Position numbers and translations under genes: made by a program. The notes under the pieces are model-generated. The model was not told where the DNA came from. It searched no databases and worked only from the letters and a program-made list of their open reading frames with translations. From Clostridium massiliamazoniense (GTDB lineage: Bacteria > Bacillota > Clostridia > Clostridiales > Clostridiaceae), in the NCBI RefSeq assembly GCF_001403635.1, contig NZ_LN879468.1, positions 248,001 to 312,000 on the forward strand: 64,000 nucleotides of DNA, written 5' to 3'. Below, piece by piece: positions 37,703 through 46,417 of the stretch. Position 1 is the stretch's first letter, and every line of letters begins with the position of its first letter.

Positions 37703-37820
37703 ATATGATGATTAATGTTTATAATACTAAAGTTTCTATGAGCTAGAGATAAACAAAGCTATATTCTTATAAAATTCAGTTAAAGTGAAAACTCTATTTG
37801 AATTAAGTCTTAGTTTATTT
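37703..37820 (+). repeat. dispersed structured repeat, full copy
   Basis: The arm TGTTTAT pairs with ATAAACA, replacing the GC-richer arms of other copies while keeping the pairing. The tail TGAATTAAGTCTTAGTTTAT is intact. It sits between the DUF975 terminator and the DUF2207 gene. Confidence 0.8.
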
Positions 37821-37853
37821 AGGTAGTATTGAAAAATAAATTTGGGGGATACC

Positions 37854-40256
37854 ATGAAAGTGTTTAGGAAAATAGGATATATTTTAATTTTATTATGTTC
37901 TTTATTAAGTTTTAGCAGTATTAAAGTAATGGCAGAGGATGATGGATATTATATAAAAAATATGGATGTCTCTGTTGTAGCAAATGATAAAAGAGAATAT
38001 ATAATAACAGAAACTGTGGATGTATACTTTAATGAAGAAAGACACGGGATTATAAGAACAATTCCTAAAAATTCTTATTTAGAAGAGTATGAAATTACAG
38101 ATGTTTCAGTGGATGGTGCAAAAAGCGAAATATCTGATAGTAATGATATGGAAATAAAAATAGGAGATGAAGATAATACTGTAAGAGGGGATAAAAGGTA
38201 TATTATTAAATATACATTAAAGCATTTTTCTGATGAACAGCCAGAAGGAGATTATATTTATTTAAATATATTAGGTGACCAATGGGATACTAAAATAGAA
38301 AAATTCACTTCAAAGATAACTTATCCAGAGGATGCAGAACTAAAGAAAATAACAGTTGCTTCTGGAGAATATGGATCAAAGGAAAGTAACTTAGTTAATT
38401 ATGAAATTAAGGATAATACCATTTATTTTTCTTCTAAAAGAACTATAGGACCTAATAATGCTATAACTGTTAATGTAGTGCTTAATGAAGGAGCTTTTTC
38501 AAAGGCACCATTAATTAAGCATCCTTATATAATCAATGAGGAAAATATAAATATGCATATAACAAAGGAAAAAGAGTATTTAATAAATAAAGAATATCTT
38601 ATAAATGTTTTAGAAGAAGATAAATATAATTTTATTGGGCTTTGGGAAGATTTTAGTAGGGTAAAAGTTTCAGAAATAAATATTGATAATAATAATTTCA
38701 CAATAGATGAAGATGGTAAGTATATTATTTTACCGAGGAAAGCTGGAGAATATAAGGTTAATGTGACTTATAAAATAACTCCACCTATGGATAGTTCAAT
38801 AGATGTAGGACAATTGTTAGGTAATGTAAATAGTAAAATAGAACAATTAAATATAAAAGTAAGTAGTGATGTTCCTATATTAGATTATAATGTTATGTTC
38901 TCAGAATTTGGGTTAAATTTAGGAAAAGAAAGATATGAGGTTAATAAAGTTGAGAATAATACTATTATGTTTAAGTCCTTAACATCACTGAATAAACAGG
39001 AATCAATAGATTTTTTATTAGATGTAAATGAAGATTTATTTTATAGACCGCTTCCTAAATCAGTTAATATTTTTTATATAATATCATTTATATCTATAAT
39101 TATAGCTTTTATTATTGCTTATAGATTACGTGATAAAAATAAGGTAATTCCAGCAGTAGAAATATATCCACCAAAGGATTTAAATCCTGCTGAAGTTTCT
39201 TATATTTATAATAAGTTTATATATGATGGTGATTTGACTAAATTGATTTTTTATTGGGCAAGTAAGGGATATTTAGAAATAATAATGACTAAAAATGAAA
39301 ATTTCAAGTTGAAGAAAATAAGAGATATCTCTGTTTTTGATAAAGAGAAAGAATATGAAAAAGTATTGTTTGATGCAATGTTTAGACATGGAGATGGAAA
39401 GATAGTTACAAAAAATAACTTGAAAAATAAGTTTTATATTAATTTAAATAATGCTGTACGTGGATTAAAATCTAATTTCCGTGGAGAGAAAAAGATAGTC
39501 AATGGAAAATCAATTTTTACTATGATTTTATGTACATTAATAAATATAATTCCTATTTCAATTTTTGCTTATGTTGTAAAAGAAATAACTATAACTGGTT
39601 TTGAAGTTATGTTTCTTTATATGGCAATTGGAATTATAGAATGTATAGTTTTAACAATAATATTATATTTATTAAATTTTGATAAGGACATAAAAGGAGA
39701 AAAGGGTAGTAAAATTTTTAATTATATACTTTCCGTAGGATTATATGGAGTGTTAGTTGCTGCAGAACTTTTCATATGCAAAATTCCAAATATGTTAAAG
39801 ATAATTATTTTTATTACAACAACATTAATTTCAATATTTGCATCAAAGATTCCAAGGAGAAATCAATATAGTAAAGAAAAATTTGCGGAAATTGTAGGTT
39901 TTAGAAATTTTATAAAAGTAGCTGAAAAGGATAGATTAGAAAAATTAATAGAAGAGGAACCACAATATTTTTATGATACATTACCTTATGCTCAAGTGTT
40001 GAATCTGACTAAGGTATGGGAAAATAAATTCAAGGATATAGAGCTTCCTCCACCTATTTATTATAGTCCTTATGGACCTGTATACAGTATAGATAGAATG
40101 ATGTTAGATATGGCTCTTATATCAAAAGAAGCAGTTCATAATCCATCAAGTAACTTAGGAAGTTCTTCAAATGGAGGAGGTTTCTCAGGAGGAGGCTTTT
40201 CTGGTGGTGGCTTCTCAGGAGGAGGCTCTGGAGGAGGTGGCGGTTCAAGCTGGTAA
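37854..40256 (+). CDS. DUF2207 membrane protein with Gly-rich tail
   Basis: An 800-residue protein with an N-terminal signal peptide (VFRKIGYILILLCSLLSFSSI), a large extracytoplasmic DUF2207 region (about 30-395), a membrane segment near 400-420, a cytoplasmic region, further membrane segments (about 560-660) and a Gly/Ser/Phe-rich C-terminus (repeats of GGGFS). This matches the YdcK/DUF2207 family, which is typically paired with LemA, as here. TTG 37842 is in frame, but GGGGGAT supports ATG 37854. Function is unknown; envelope maintenance is suspected. Confidence 0.88.
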   Translation: MKVFRKIGYILILLCSLLSFSSIKVMAEDDGYYIKNMDVSVVANDKREYIITETVDVYFNEERHGIIRTIPKNSYLEEYEITDVSVDGAKSEISDSNDMEIKIGDEDNTVRGDKRYIIKYTLKHFSDEQPEGDYIYLNILGDQWDTKIEKFTSKITYPEDAELKKITVASGEYGSKESNLVNYEIKDNTIYFSSKRTIGPNNAITVNVVLNEGAFSKAPLIKHPYIINEENINMHITKEKEYLINKEYLINVLEEDKYNFIGLWEDFSRVKVSEINIDNNNFTIDEDGKYIILPRKAGEYKVNVTYKITPPMDSSIDVGQLLGNVNSKIEQLNIKVSSDVPILDYNVMFSEFGLNLGKERYEVNKVENNTIMFKSLTSLNKQESIDFLLDVNEDLFYRPLPKSVNIFYIISFISIIIAFIIAYRLRDKNKVIPAVEIYPPKDLNPAEVSYIYNKFIYDGDLTKLIFYWASKGYLEIIMTKNENFKLKKIRDISVFDKEKEYEKVLFDAMFRHGDGKIVTKNNLKNKFYINLNNAVRGLKSNFRGEKKIVNGKSIFTMILCTLINIIPISIFAYVVKEITITGFEVMFLYMAIGIIECIVLTIILYLLNFDKDIKGEKGSKIFNYILSVGLYGVLVAAELFICKIPNMLKIIIFITTTLISIFASKIPRRNQYSKEKFAEIVGFRNFIKVAEKDRLEKLIEEEPQYFYDTLPYAQVLNLTKVWENKFKDIELPPPIYYSPYGPVYSIDRMMLDMALISKEAVHNPSSNLGSSSNGGGFSGGGFSGGGFSGGGSGGGGGSSW

Positions 40257-40260
40257 TTTA

Positions 40261-40390
40261 CCTGATCACTAGTGTCTGTAATACGAAAGCCTTTAGAAGC
40301 TTAAGATAAATAGGCACAGGTCACTAGATAAGGATTACTAAAGTTGAGCTAGAATTAAAACTCATCTGAATTAAGTCTCAGTTTATAAAA
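40261..40390 (+). repeat. dispersed structured repeat, full copy
   Basis: The 5' arm CACTAGTGTCTGT pairs with ATAGGCACAGG; an inner AAGC/GCTT stem and the tail CTGAATTAAGTCTCAGTTTA are present. It starts four bases after the DUF2207 stop and ends before the lemA ribosome binding site, so it lies inside the presumed transcript. Confidence 0.85.
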
Positions 40391-40439
40391 TAAAGGAACT
40401 TTAATTAGATTAGTAAAATAAATTTAGGAGGTAAAAGAC

Positions 40440-40988
40440 ATGGTTACAATAGGTGTAATAGCAGTTATAGCAATTATAGTTATTTGGTTTATAGTAACTT
40501 ATAATAACTTTGTTGCATTAAGAAATAAGGTGAGAGAAGGATATTCCACTATCGATGTTTTCTTAAAGAAAAGGTATGATTTAATTCCTAATATAATAGA
40601 AACAGTTAAAGGCTATGCAAAACATGAAAAAGAAACTTTAAATGAGGTAATAAGAGCAAGGGGAAATGCCTTAGAAAGTTCAGAGGAGAATAGAGCAGAA
40701 AAAGAAGGAGAACTAACAAGAGCTTTAGGAAAATTATTAATGTTAACTGAAAATTACCCAGATTTAAAGGCTGATAGGCAGTTTTTAAACTTACAAGAGC
40801 AGTTGAAAACAATAGAATCAGAAATAGAACGTTCAAGAAGATATTATAATGGTGTAGTAAAAGAAATGAATGTTGCAGTTGAAAGAATTCCAAGTTGTTT
40901 AGTAGCATCTCTTTGTAATTTTAAAACAGAAAAATATTTTGAAATTACAAATAGTGAAGAAAGAAATAATGTGAGAGTGCAATTTTAA
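40440..40988 (+). CDS. lemA: LemA family protein
   Basis: A 182-residue LemA protein: an N-terminal membrane anchor (about 3-22), YNNFVALRNKVREGYSTIDVFLKKRYDLIPNIIE-type first helix (first 20 residues of the motif seen at 21-40) and long helices ending in a FNVAVERIPSCLVA-like region. It resembles a helical-bundle envelope protein. TTTAGGAGG precedes the ATG. LemA and DUF2207 genes are adjacent in many genomes, which supports a joint role. Confidence 0.92.
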   Translation: MVTIGVIAVIAIIVIWFIVTYNNFVALRNKVREGYSTIDVFLKKRYDLIPNIIETVKGYAKHEKETLNEVIRARGNALESSEENRAEKEGELTRALGKLLMLTENYPDLKADRQFLNLQEQLKTIESEIERSRRYYNGVVKEMNVAVERIPSCLVASLCNFKTEKYFEITNSEERNNVRVQF

Positions 40989-41150
40989 GCTATTTTTAGT
41001 TAGAGATTAATAGAATCACTTAAATTTTATGTTGAGATTACTATTATAATCCTATATTATTTTATATAGATATGATGTATTAAAGCTATAAAAATTATAT
41101 AACTTTAATACATTGTTCTTTTAGATTGTTACTAAGGAAGTGAATTGGAA

Positions 41151-42386
41151 ATGGATAATAATAAAGTTGTGAAGCCAGAATTATTGGCACCAGCAGGGAG
41201 TCTAGAAAAATTAAAAATAGCATTTCAATATGGGGCAGATGCAGTATACTTTGGAGGAAAGGCATTTTCTTTAAGAGCTGGAGCTCAAAATTTTTCTTTT
41301 GAAGAGATTAAAGAAGGAGCAGAGTTTGCTCATAAATTAGGGAAAAAATTATATTGTACAATAAATGTAATGCCAAGAAGTAATGAGTTGGACAAGTTAA
41401 AAGGCTTTTTAAATGAACTTGAAGAGGCAAAGGTTGATGCTGTTTTAGTATCAGACTTAGGTGTTTTTTCTTTAGTTAAAGAGCATAGTAATTTACCAAT
41501 ACATATAAGTACACAAGCGAATACTGTAAATTATGCTGCTTGTAACATGTGGCACTCTATGGGAGCAGAAAGAGTTGTTTTAGGTAGAGAATGTTCCTTA
41601 GAGGAAATAAAAAGAATAAGAGCCAATATACCAGCAGAATTAGAACTTGAAGTATTTGTACATGGAGCTATGTGCATTTCATATTCAGGAAGGTGCTTAC
41701 TTTCAAGCTATATGACTGGAAGAGATTCTAATAGAGGAGCTTGTGCTCAATCATGTAGATGGAAATATTCATTAGTGGAAGAGAAAAGAGATGGAGAATA
41801 TTATCCAATAGAAGAGGACGAAAATGGAACATACATAATGAATTCAAAGGACTTATGTATGATAGAATATATACCAGAACTTATGACAGCAGGAATTTCA
41901 TCTCTTAAAATAGAAGGCCGTAATAAGAGTGAATACTATGTAGCTATAGTAGTAAATGCTTATAGAAAAGCTATAGACTTATACTTTGAAGACCCAGAAA
42001 ACTATAAGCTTCCAGAAGTTTTAAGAGAAGAAATGTTTAAGGTTAGCCATAGAGTATATCATACAGGATTCTTCTTTAATGAACCAAATGCAGAGTCAAT
42101 GATATATGATACAAATAATCACGTTAGAGAGTATGATGTTGTGGCAATAGTTCAGTCTTATGATAAGGAAACAGGAATAGCAACATGTAGACAAAGAAAT
42201 AAATTTGTTAAGGGAGATAAAATAGAAATATTATCACCTAGTAAGTTTGATAATGAATTTGTAGCTGAAGAATTATATAATGAAAAAGGAGAACCTATAG
42301 AAAGTTGTCCTCATCCAGGAATGATATTTAAAATAAAAGTTCCTGTAGAATTAGAAGAAAATAGTTTTTTAAGAAAAGAGCTTTAA
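41151..42386 (+). CDS. U32-family peptidase-like protein (tRNA hydroxylation type)
   Basis: A 411-residue protein of the peptidase U32 family. Signatures: PELLAPAGSLEKLKIAFQYG, ADAVYFGGKAFSLRA, FVHGAMCISYSGRCLLSSYM and RGACAQSCRWKY with conserved cysteines, which in relatives bind an Fe-S cluster. Related proteins (TrhP, RlhA) hydroxylate tRNA or rRNA uridines or cytidines; others are called collagenase-like proteases. RNA modification is the more likely job here. AAGGAAGTG points to ATG 41151 rather than TTG 41145. Confidence 0.88.
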   Translation: MDNNKVVKPELLAPAGSLEKLKIAFQYGADAVYFGGKAFSLRAGAQNFSFEEIKEGAEFAHKLGKKLYCTINVMPRSNELDKLKGFLNELEEAKVDAVLVSDLGVFSLVKEHSNLPIHISTQANTVNYAACNMWHSMGAERVVLGRECSLEEIKRIRANIPAELELEVFVHGAMCISYSGRCLLSSYMTGRDSNRGACAQSCRWKYSLVEEKRDGEYYPIEEDENGTYIMNSKDLCMIEYIPELMTAGISSLKIEGRNKSEYYVAIVVNAYRKAIDLYFEDPENYKLPEVLREEMFKVSHRVYHTGFFFNEPNAESMIYDTNNHVREYDVVAIVQSYDKETGIATCRQRNKFVKGDKIEILSPSKFDNEFVAEELYNEKGEPIESCPHPGMIFKIKVPVELEENSFLRKEL

Positions 42387-42430
42387 AAGATTTATAGTGG
42401 TTGTACAAGTGAATATAGTCTATTAAAAAG

Positions 42431-42474
42431 CAGAGGATGTATCGAATTACAGATATATCCTCTGCCTTTTATCT
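42431..42474 (+). terminator. terminator after the U32 gene
   Basis: CAGAGGATGTATC pairs with GATATATCCTCTG (13 bp with one wobble), loop GAATTACA, then CCTTTTATC. It shares loop and flanks with the terminator at 33874. Confidence 0.85.
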
Positions 42475-42544
42475 AGCTATATAGGTTCACCATTTGTGAT
42501 CATTCACTATTTAGATAGTCTCTTACAGTAGATTTTGTTTATAG

Positions 42545-43423
42545 TTAACCACTATGGCTTTGAAGAACATTATTTGAAGGATATATAGAAAATAAAAGAT
42601 TATTTAAATTGTCATTAGAAATTTTAAATTCTAATAAATTATTTTCCTTTATTTTTATGTTAGGTTTAGAAGTCTTTAGTGAAGTGAATGGGGAAAATTT
42701 CATAGATTTCGCATTATTAAGAGCTATTTTGTATGTTCCAGGAGTAAGATTAGTAAATTCAAAATAGCCATTTATAAAAAGAGTAGAGGTTGTTAAAGTA
42801 GAATCTACGATTTCATTGGATTCATTTAATAGACTTAGGGAAAGATTATTTATTCCATCTAAATTAGAGTAGGTTGGATAATTATAAGGGTTGTACAATG
42901 CCATACCACAAACTTTAAAAGTCCTAATTAAGCCAATATAAATTGTTATGTTTTCATTATCATTAAATATTTTATCACTTAATAGAGTGTTACTATTAAT
43001 AGAAGAGTAGGCCCCTTTTTCTATTAATTTATAATTTTTTGATATATTGGGTTTTACAAAATAATTTCCTAAATCTATATGATCAAAAGTAAAAAAGCCA
43101 TTAGTATCACTTTTGGTTGTTTTTATAGGTGTATTAAAATTATTTTCGCTATATAATTCTATAGTTATATTGTTAAAGGATTCATTTTTATTATGGGAAT
43201 GTGGAGACCAAATAATACCTTTAATAGGTTTTGGGATAATAGTTTCTTTTTCTTCTTTAAATATATTGGTACTTTTACTAATATTAAAATCTTCTTCAAA
43301 GTTTTCTTGAATTTCATGCTCTTCAGGGTTATGAGAAATAGATGAGTTGCTAGAGCAGAAGGTAAGAGGAAACTCAGAAGAGGAATCAGTATTAAAATTA
43401 TCATCAAAATTTATTAAACTCAT
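42545..43423 (-). CDS. protein with prealbumin-like (SpaA/Cna-B) domains
   Basis: A 292-residue protein with an Asp/Glu/Ser-rich start (1-60) and two prealbumin-like beta domains. The first (about 65-145) has the pattern TTKSDTNGFFTFDHIDLGNYFV; the second (about 165-275) has GYFEFTNLTPGTYKIAL. Such domains occur in surface adhesins and spore coat proteins. There is no signal peptide, LPXTG or membrane segment, so it is not a sortase substrate. It lies 73 bases behind a Cys-rich gene on the same strand. A mother-cell spore coat role is plausible but only inferred. Confidence 0.75.
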   Translation of the reverse strand: MSLINFDDNFNTDSSSEFPLTFCSSNSSISHNPEEHEIQENFEEDFNISKSTNIFKEEKETIIPKPIKGIIWSPHSHNKNESFNNITIELYSENNFNTPIKTTKSDTNGFFTFDHIDLGNYFVKPNISKNYKLIEKGAYSSINSNTLLSDKIFNDNENITIYIGLIRTFKVCGMALYNPYNYPTYSNLDGINNLSLSLLNESNEIVDSTLTTSTLFINGYFEFTNLTPGTYKIALNNAKSMKFSPFTSLKTSKPNIKIKENNLLEFKISNDNLNNLLFSIYPSNNVLQSHSG

Positions 43424-43450
43424 AAAATTTCTCCTAAAATATATTTATAT

Positions 43451-43480
43451 AATAATGGGGCCTATAATAGCCCCATTATT
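43451..43480. terminator. hairpin between the Cys-rich and prealbumin genes
   Basis: AATAATGGGGC pairs with GCCCCATTATT (11 bp perfect) around 8 bases. No T-run follows on the minus strand, so it may set relative expression rather than end the transcript. Confidence 0.55.
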
Positions 43481-43496
43481 GTGGTGTAAAATGTTA

Positions 43497-44108
43497 TTAA
43501 CGCTCACATTCAAAGTCAACTTCAAATAATAAAGAAAGACAACAAATAAAATTGCATGGTATATCAAAAAATTTACCACCTTTACATTCGTCGCGTGTGG
43601 AAAGAACAAGTTCGTATTCTCCTTCAGAGAAAATAAAATCATGGAAAGAGTCAGGATCTTTACAATCTATAGTTTTAATAAGCTCCTTACAATCTTTTTT
43701 ATATACCAATATAACGAAATCTTTTGGTATACAACAATCTACTAATTTAAGTTTTAGACTATGTGGAATACATAATCTGTCAGATACAGAATGAACTTTT
43801 TTAGATTTATCACCAGGACATTTGCTGACTCCATCATTACCGAAGCAAAGGATAATGCCTAGATTTGAGCCTTTTTCTAGTTCACAACAATTAGGATCAC
43901 AGTGGTATTTTTTTGAGCAATCATTTTCATCACTTACATGGAAACATTTTTTACACCATAACTTAATTTTTCCTCTTACGGAAATATCAAGCTTAAAAGA
44001 CACAGGATCACATTTTGGGTCCTTTACTTTAATTTCATCATCAAATTTGATTTTAGCCTTACATTTATCGTAGTGTAATTCTTCTACTTTATCTGAGAAT
44101 GTACTCAT
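43497..44108 (-). CDS. Cys-rich hypothetical protein
   Basis: I do not recognise it. The 203 residues contain 20 cysteines spread over the whole chain, with pairs such as NCCELEK, VDCCIP and FICCLSL and an LWCKKCF motif. There is no signal peptide or membrane segment. A cytoplasmic protein so rich in cysteine is typical of spore coat or exosporium proteins that crosslink, or of metal-binding proteins. The arrangement ends in FEVDFECER. AAGGAG precedes the ATG. The prealbumin-like gene follows, and both probably share one promoter. Confidence 0.7.
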   Translation of the reverse strand: MSTFSDKVEELHYDKCKAKIKFDDEIKVKDPKCDPVSFKLDISVRGKIKLWCKKCFHVSDENDCSKKYHCDPNCCELEKGSNLGIILCFGNDGVSKCPGDKSKKVHSVSDRLCIPHSLKLKLVDCCIPKDFVILVYKKDCKELIKTIDCKDPDSFHDFIFSEGEYELVLSTRDECKGGKFFDIPCNFICCLSLLFEVDFECER

Positions 44109-44282
44109 TTTTTATCTCCTTAGTATTTAAATTTATATATAGTAAATTATATTACAAAAATTAGTTAAATGTTACCAAAAAAATATACAATATGTATTTG
44201 TTGGGGAGTAAAATTGTTTTTACTAAACTTTTAAAAAAGGTAAGTAGAAGAATTTTAGATCATATTACCTATTCAAATATAA

Positions 44283-44332
44283 AAGGATTATCTTTAAAAT
44301 GGAGTTTACTCCACTTTAAGATAATCCTTTTT
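44283..44332. terminator. two-part terminator hairpin near crr
   Basis: Outer stem AAGGATTATCTTTAAA with TTTAAGATAATCCTT and inner TGGAGT/ACTCCA, flanked by A and T runs, so it can work in both directions. It resembles 20243-20296 and 59107-59154. Confidence 0.8.
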
Positions 44333-44363
44333 AGTTTATCTGACTGAATTAAGTCTATGTTTA
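44333..44363 (+). repeat. dispersed repeat, head joined to tail
   Basis: GTTTATCTGA (repeat start) is joined directly to CTGAATTAAGTCTATGTTTA (repeat tail); all inner sequence is missing. It overlaps the crr stop codon. Confidence 0.65.
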
Positions 44364-44837
44364 TTTTTTATAAGTTAGTATATCAGTTTCTCCAGCTTTA
44401 GCATCAATTCCAACTATAGGAGATATTGATTTTACAGAATCAACATTAGTTATTAAAACAGGAGTTACTAATGAAATACCTTTACTTTCAATAAATTCTC
44501 TATTTAATTTAACTATTGGAGTACCAGCTTTTACTTTTTGACCTTCCTCTGCAAGGCGTTCAAAGCCTTCGCCATTTAGGGTAACTGTGTCAAGGCCAAT
44601 ATGAATTAGCAATTCAACACCATTATCTGTTGTAATAGAAAAAGCATGATTAGTCTTGAATATTAAAGTTAAAGTTCCATCACAAGGGGCTACTACTATA
44701 TTACCAGTAGAATCTATTGCAAGCCCATCTCCAGCCATTTTTTCAGCGAAAACAGGATCATTTACTTTTGATAAGTCTATAGTTTTTCCTTCTATTGGGG
44801 AAACTAATTTTAAATCTTTTTTTAAAAATCCAAACAT
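44361..44837 (-). CDS. crr: PTS glucose-type EIIA
   Basis: A free-standing EIIA-Glc of 158 residues. H64 and H79 are the two active-site histidines; H79 in LLIHIGLDTV accepts phosphate from HPr. SPIEGKTIDLSKVNDPVFA and GTPIVKLNREF are family motifs. It can phosphorylate EIIB of the ptsG and nagE permeases, both of which lack an EIIA domain. Its leader contains a RAT-like sequence and terminator on the minus strand, and a hairpin (44846-44870) that can cover its ribosome binding site. It is divergent from the antiterminator gene. Confidence 0.93.
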   Translation of the reverse strand: MFGFLKKDLKLVSPIEGKTIDLSKVNDPVFAEKMAGDGLAIDSTGNIVVAPCDGTLTLIFKTNHAFSITTDNGVELLIHIGLDTVTLNGEGFERLAEEGQKVKAGTPIVKLNREFIESKGISLVTPVLITNVDSVKSISPIVGIDAKAGETDILTYKK

Positions 44838-44949
44838 AATACTATCCTAAATTATTTATAATAATTAGGAAATTCACATCCTTTCAAATTTAAATTTTAC
44901 CCTTAAATCTATTAAACTTTAAATTCTAAATAAATTTTATTGATGAAAT

Positions 44950-45009
44950 ATAAAAAGGCATAAGTAACCTATAAGGGAAACTTATGCCTGATTTAACAGT
45001 AACATGTTA
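44950..45009 (-). promoter_or_regulatory. RAT-like antiterminator and terminator in the crr leader
   Basis: Minus strand: ATGTTACTGTTAAATCAGGC (RAT core) runs into AGGCATAAGT, which pairs with ACTTATGCC to form a terminator followed by TTTTTATA. The RAT 3' side and terminator 5' arm overlap, as in LicT/GlcT switches. This is the third such element in the cluster. Confidence 0.6.
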
Positions 45010-45217
45010 ATTTAAGTTTAATGGAACTTATGGATAATGTCAATTAATAAATTATTATGATAATTTTAATAAAAAAAGAATAAAACAGTGATAAATAAAT
45101 TTAAAATAAGTAAGTTAATATATTTCTTGTAAAAGAAATATGAAATACTTTACATTATTTTAACTAAGTAAGTATTGATTATATTTTCTTTATATGGTAA
45201 TATTTGATTACAGTTTT

Positions 45218-45298
45218 GGATTGTTACTGATAAGCAGGCAATACCTAAAATATTATCCTAGTTTCCTAGGGTGTATTTTAGGTATTTATTTTTTATTA
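45218..45298 (+). promoter_or_regulatory. RAT antiterminator and terminator in the licT-like leader
   Basis: RAT: GGATTGTTACTGATAAGCAG then GCAATACC (45218-45245), close to the BglG/LicT consensus. Its end overlaps a terminator in which AATACCTAAAATA pairs with TATTTTAGGTATT (13 bp), followed by TATTTTTTATT. The antiterminator therefore probably controls its own gene. Confidence 0.85.
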
Positions 45299-45318
45299 AG
45301 GATTAAGGAGCTAATAAT

Positions 45319-46161
45319 ATGAAAATAGAAAAAATTTTAAATAATAATGTTATTTTATCTATAGATCCCAAAACTAAAAAAGAAGTTATATTAATGGGGT
45401 GTGGCATAGCCTTTGGAAAAAAAGTTGGTGAAGTTGCTGACAAGGAAAAGGCAGAAAAGACTTTTGTAATAGATGATAAACAAATAGGAGATAAAATTAA
45501 AAATTTAATAGGACAAATCCCAAATGGAATTTTTCAGTTAGCTCAGGAAATAATAGTACATTCAGAAAAAGTTCTAAATAAAAAATTAGACAAGCAAATA
45601 TATATTTCATTAGCAGACCATATAGCTTTTGCAATTAAAAGATATAAAACAGGGATTGAAATAAAAAATACACTATTACATGAAATAAGAATGGTTCATC
45701 CTGAAGAATTTAAAATTGGTCAGTGGGCTTTAGAGCATATAAATAAGAGAGTAAAAATAGATTTACCTGTAGATGAAGCTGGATTTATAGCTTTACATTT
45801 AGTTAATGCATCTTATAAATATAATATTTCAGAAGGTCAAAATATAATTGCTATAACTAGCGAAGTCTTAGAAATTATAAAAGATTATTTTAAAGTTGAA
45901 TTTTGTGAGGATGATATAAATTATAATAGATTATTAACCCATTTAAAATTTTTTGCTAAAAGGGTAACATCACAGAGTAAGATGGAGAGTTCTGAAAGTA
46001 GTTTTATATCTTTAATAAAAGTAAGTTATAAGAAATCATATAGATGTTCATTAGTTATAAAAAAAGCTATAAAAGAAAAATTTAACTATGAAGTAAGTGA
46101 TGATGAAGTAGTTTATTTGACTATGCATATTGAGAGAGTAATAACAGCTAAAAATAAATAA
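45319..46161 (+). CDS. BglG/LicT-family transcription antiterminator
   Basis: A 280-residue RNA-binding antiterminator. The CAT RNA-binding domain (1-58: KIEKILNNNVILS, MGCGIAFGKKVGE) is followed by PRD1 and PRD2. The four phosphorylation histidines are at H101, H160, H208 and H270, each one residue away from those of Bacillus LicT. The PRDs sense PTS flux. RAT/terminator elements lie before this gene, ptsG and crr, so it likely induces all three. By context it is functionally GlcT-like although the sequence is closer to LicT. GGATTAAGGAG precedes the ATG. Confidence 0.92.
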   Translation: MKIEKILNNNVILSIDPKTKKEVILMGCGIAFGKKVGEVADKEKAEKTFVIDDKQIGDKIKNLIGQIPNGIFQLAQEIIVHSEKVLNKKLDKQIYISLADHIAFAIKRYKTGIEIKNTLLHEIRMVHPEEFKIGQWALEHINKRVKIDLPVDEAGFIALHLVNASYKYNISEGQNIIAITSEVLEIIKDYFKVEFCEDDINYNRLLTHLKFFAKRVTSQSKMESSESSFISLIKVSYKKSYRCSLVIKKAIKEKFNYEVSDDEVVYLTMHIERVITAKNK

Positions 46162-46169
46162 TTATCTTA

Positions 46170-46264
46170 GGATTGTAACTTTTATATAAGGCAAGACTTA
46201 AGTTTACTAAAAAATTAGTTTAATATTTTAGACTAGTTTAATAAGTAAATTTAAGTCTTTTTTT
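46170..46264 (+). promoter_or_regulatory. RAT-like antiterminator and terminator in the ptsG leader
   Basis: GGATTGTAACTTTTATATAA then GGCAAGAC (46170-46197) resembles the RAT before the antiterminator gene. It overlaps a terminator pairing AAGACTTAAGTTTACT with AGTAAATTTAAGTCTT (16 bp with one wobble), followed by TTTTTTTA. Confidence 0.7.
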
Positions 46265-46289
46265 ATAGAAAATATAAGGTGAAGAATTT

Positions 46290-46388
46290 ATGTTTAGAGA
46301 TAGGCTATTTATAAAGGATATACTTATAAAAAATAAATTATACAAAATGATTTATTTTTTATGGGAATATTACAAAGAATTACCATAA
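46290..46388 (+). CDS. possible 32-residue ORF in the ptsG leader
   Basis: ATG after AAGGTGAAG starts MFRDRLFIKDILIKNKLYKM and stops 30 bases before ptsG. Ribosome binding site spacing is good. It has no recognisable homologue and may be spurious or a translated leader. Confidence 0.3.
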   Translation: MFRDRLFIKDILIKNKLYKMIYFLWEYYKELP

Positions 46389-46417
46389 AAATTTATTTAT
46401 TTAGGGGGACTTTATAT

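Noticed and set aside
43552-44073. Plus-strand frames across the Cys-rich gene
   Set aside because: Poor starts and shadow composition; the minus-strand gene has a good ribosome binding site and a consistent neighbour.
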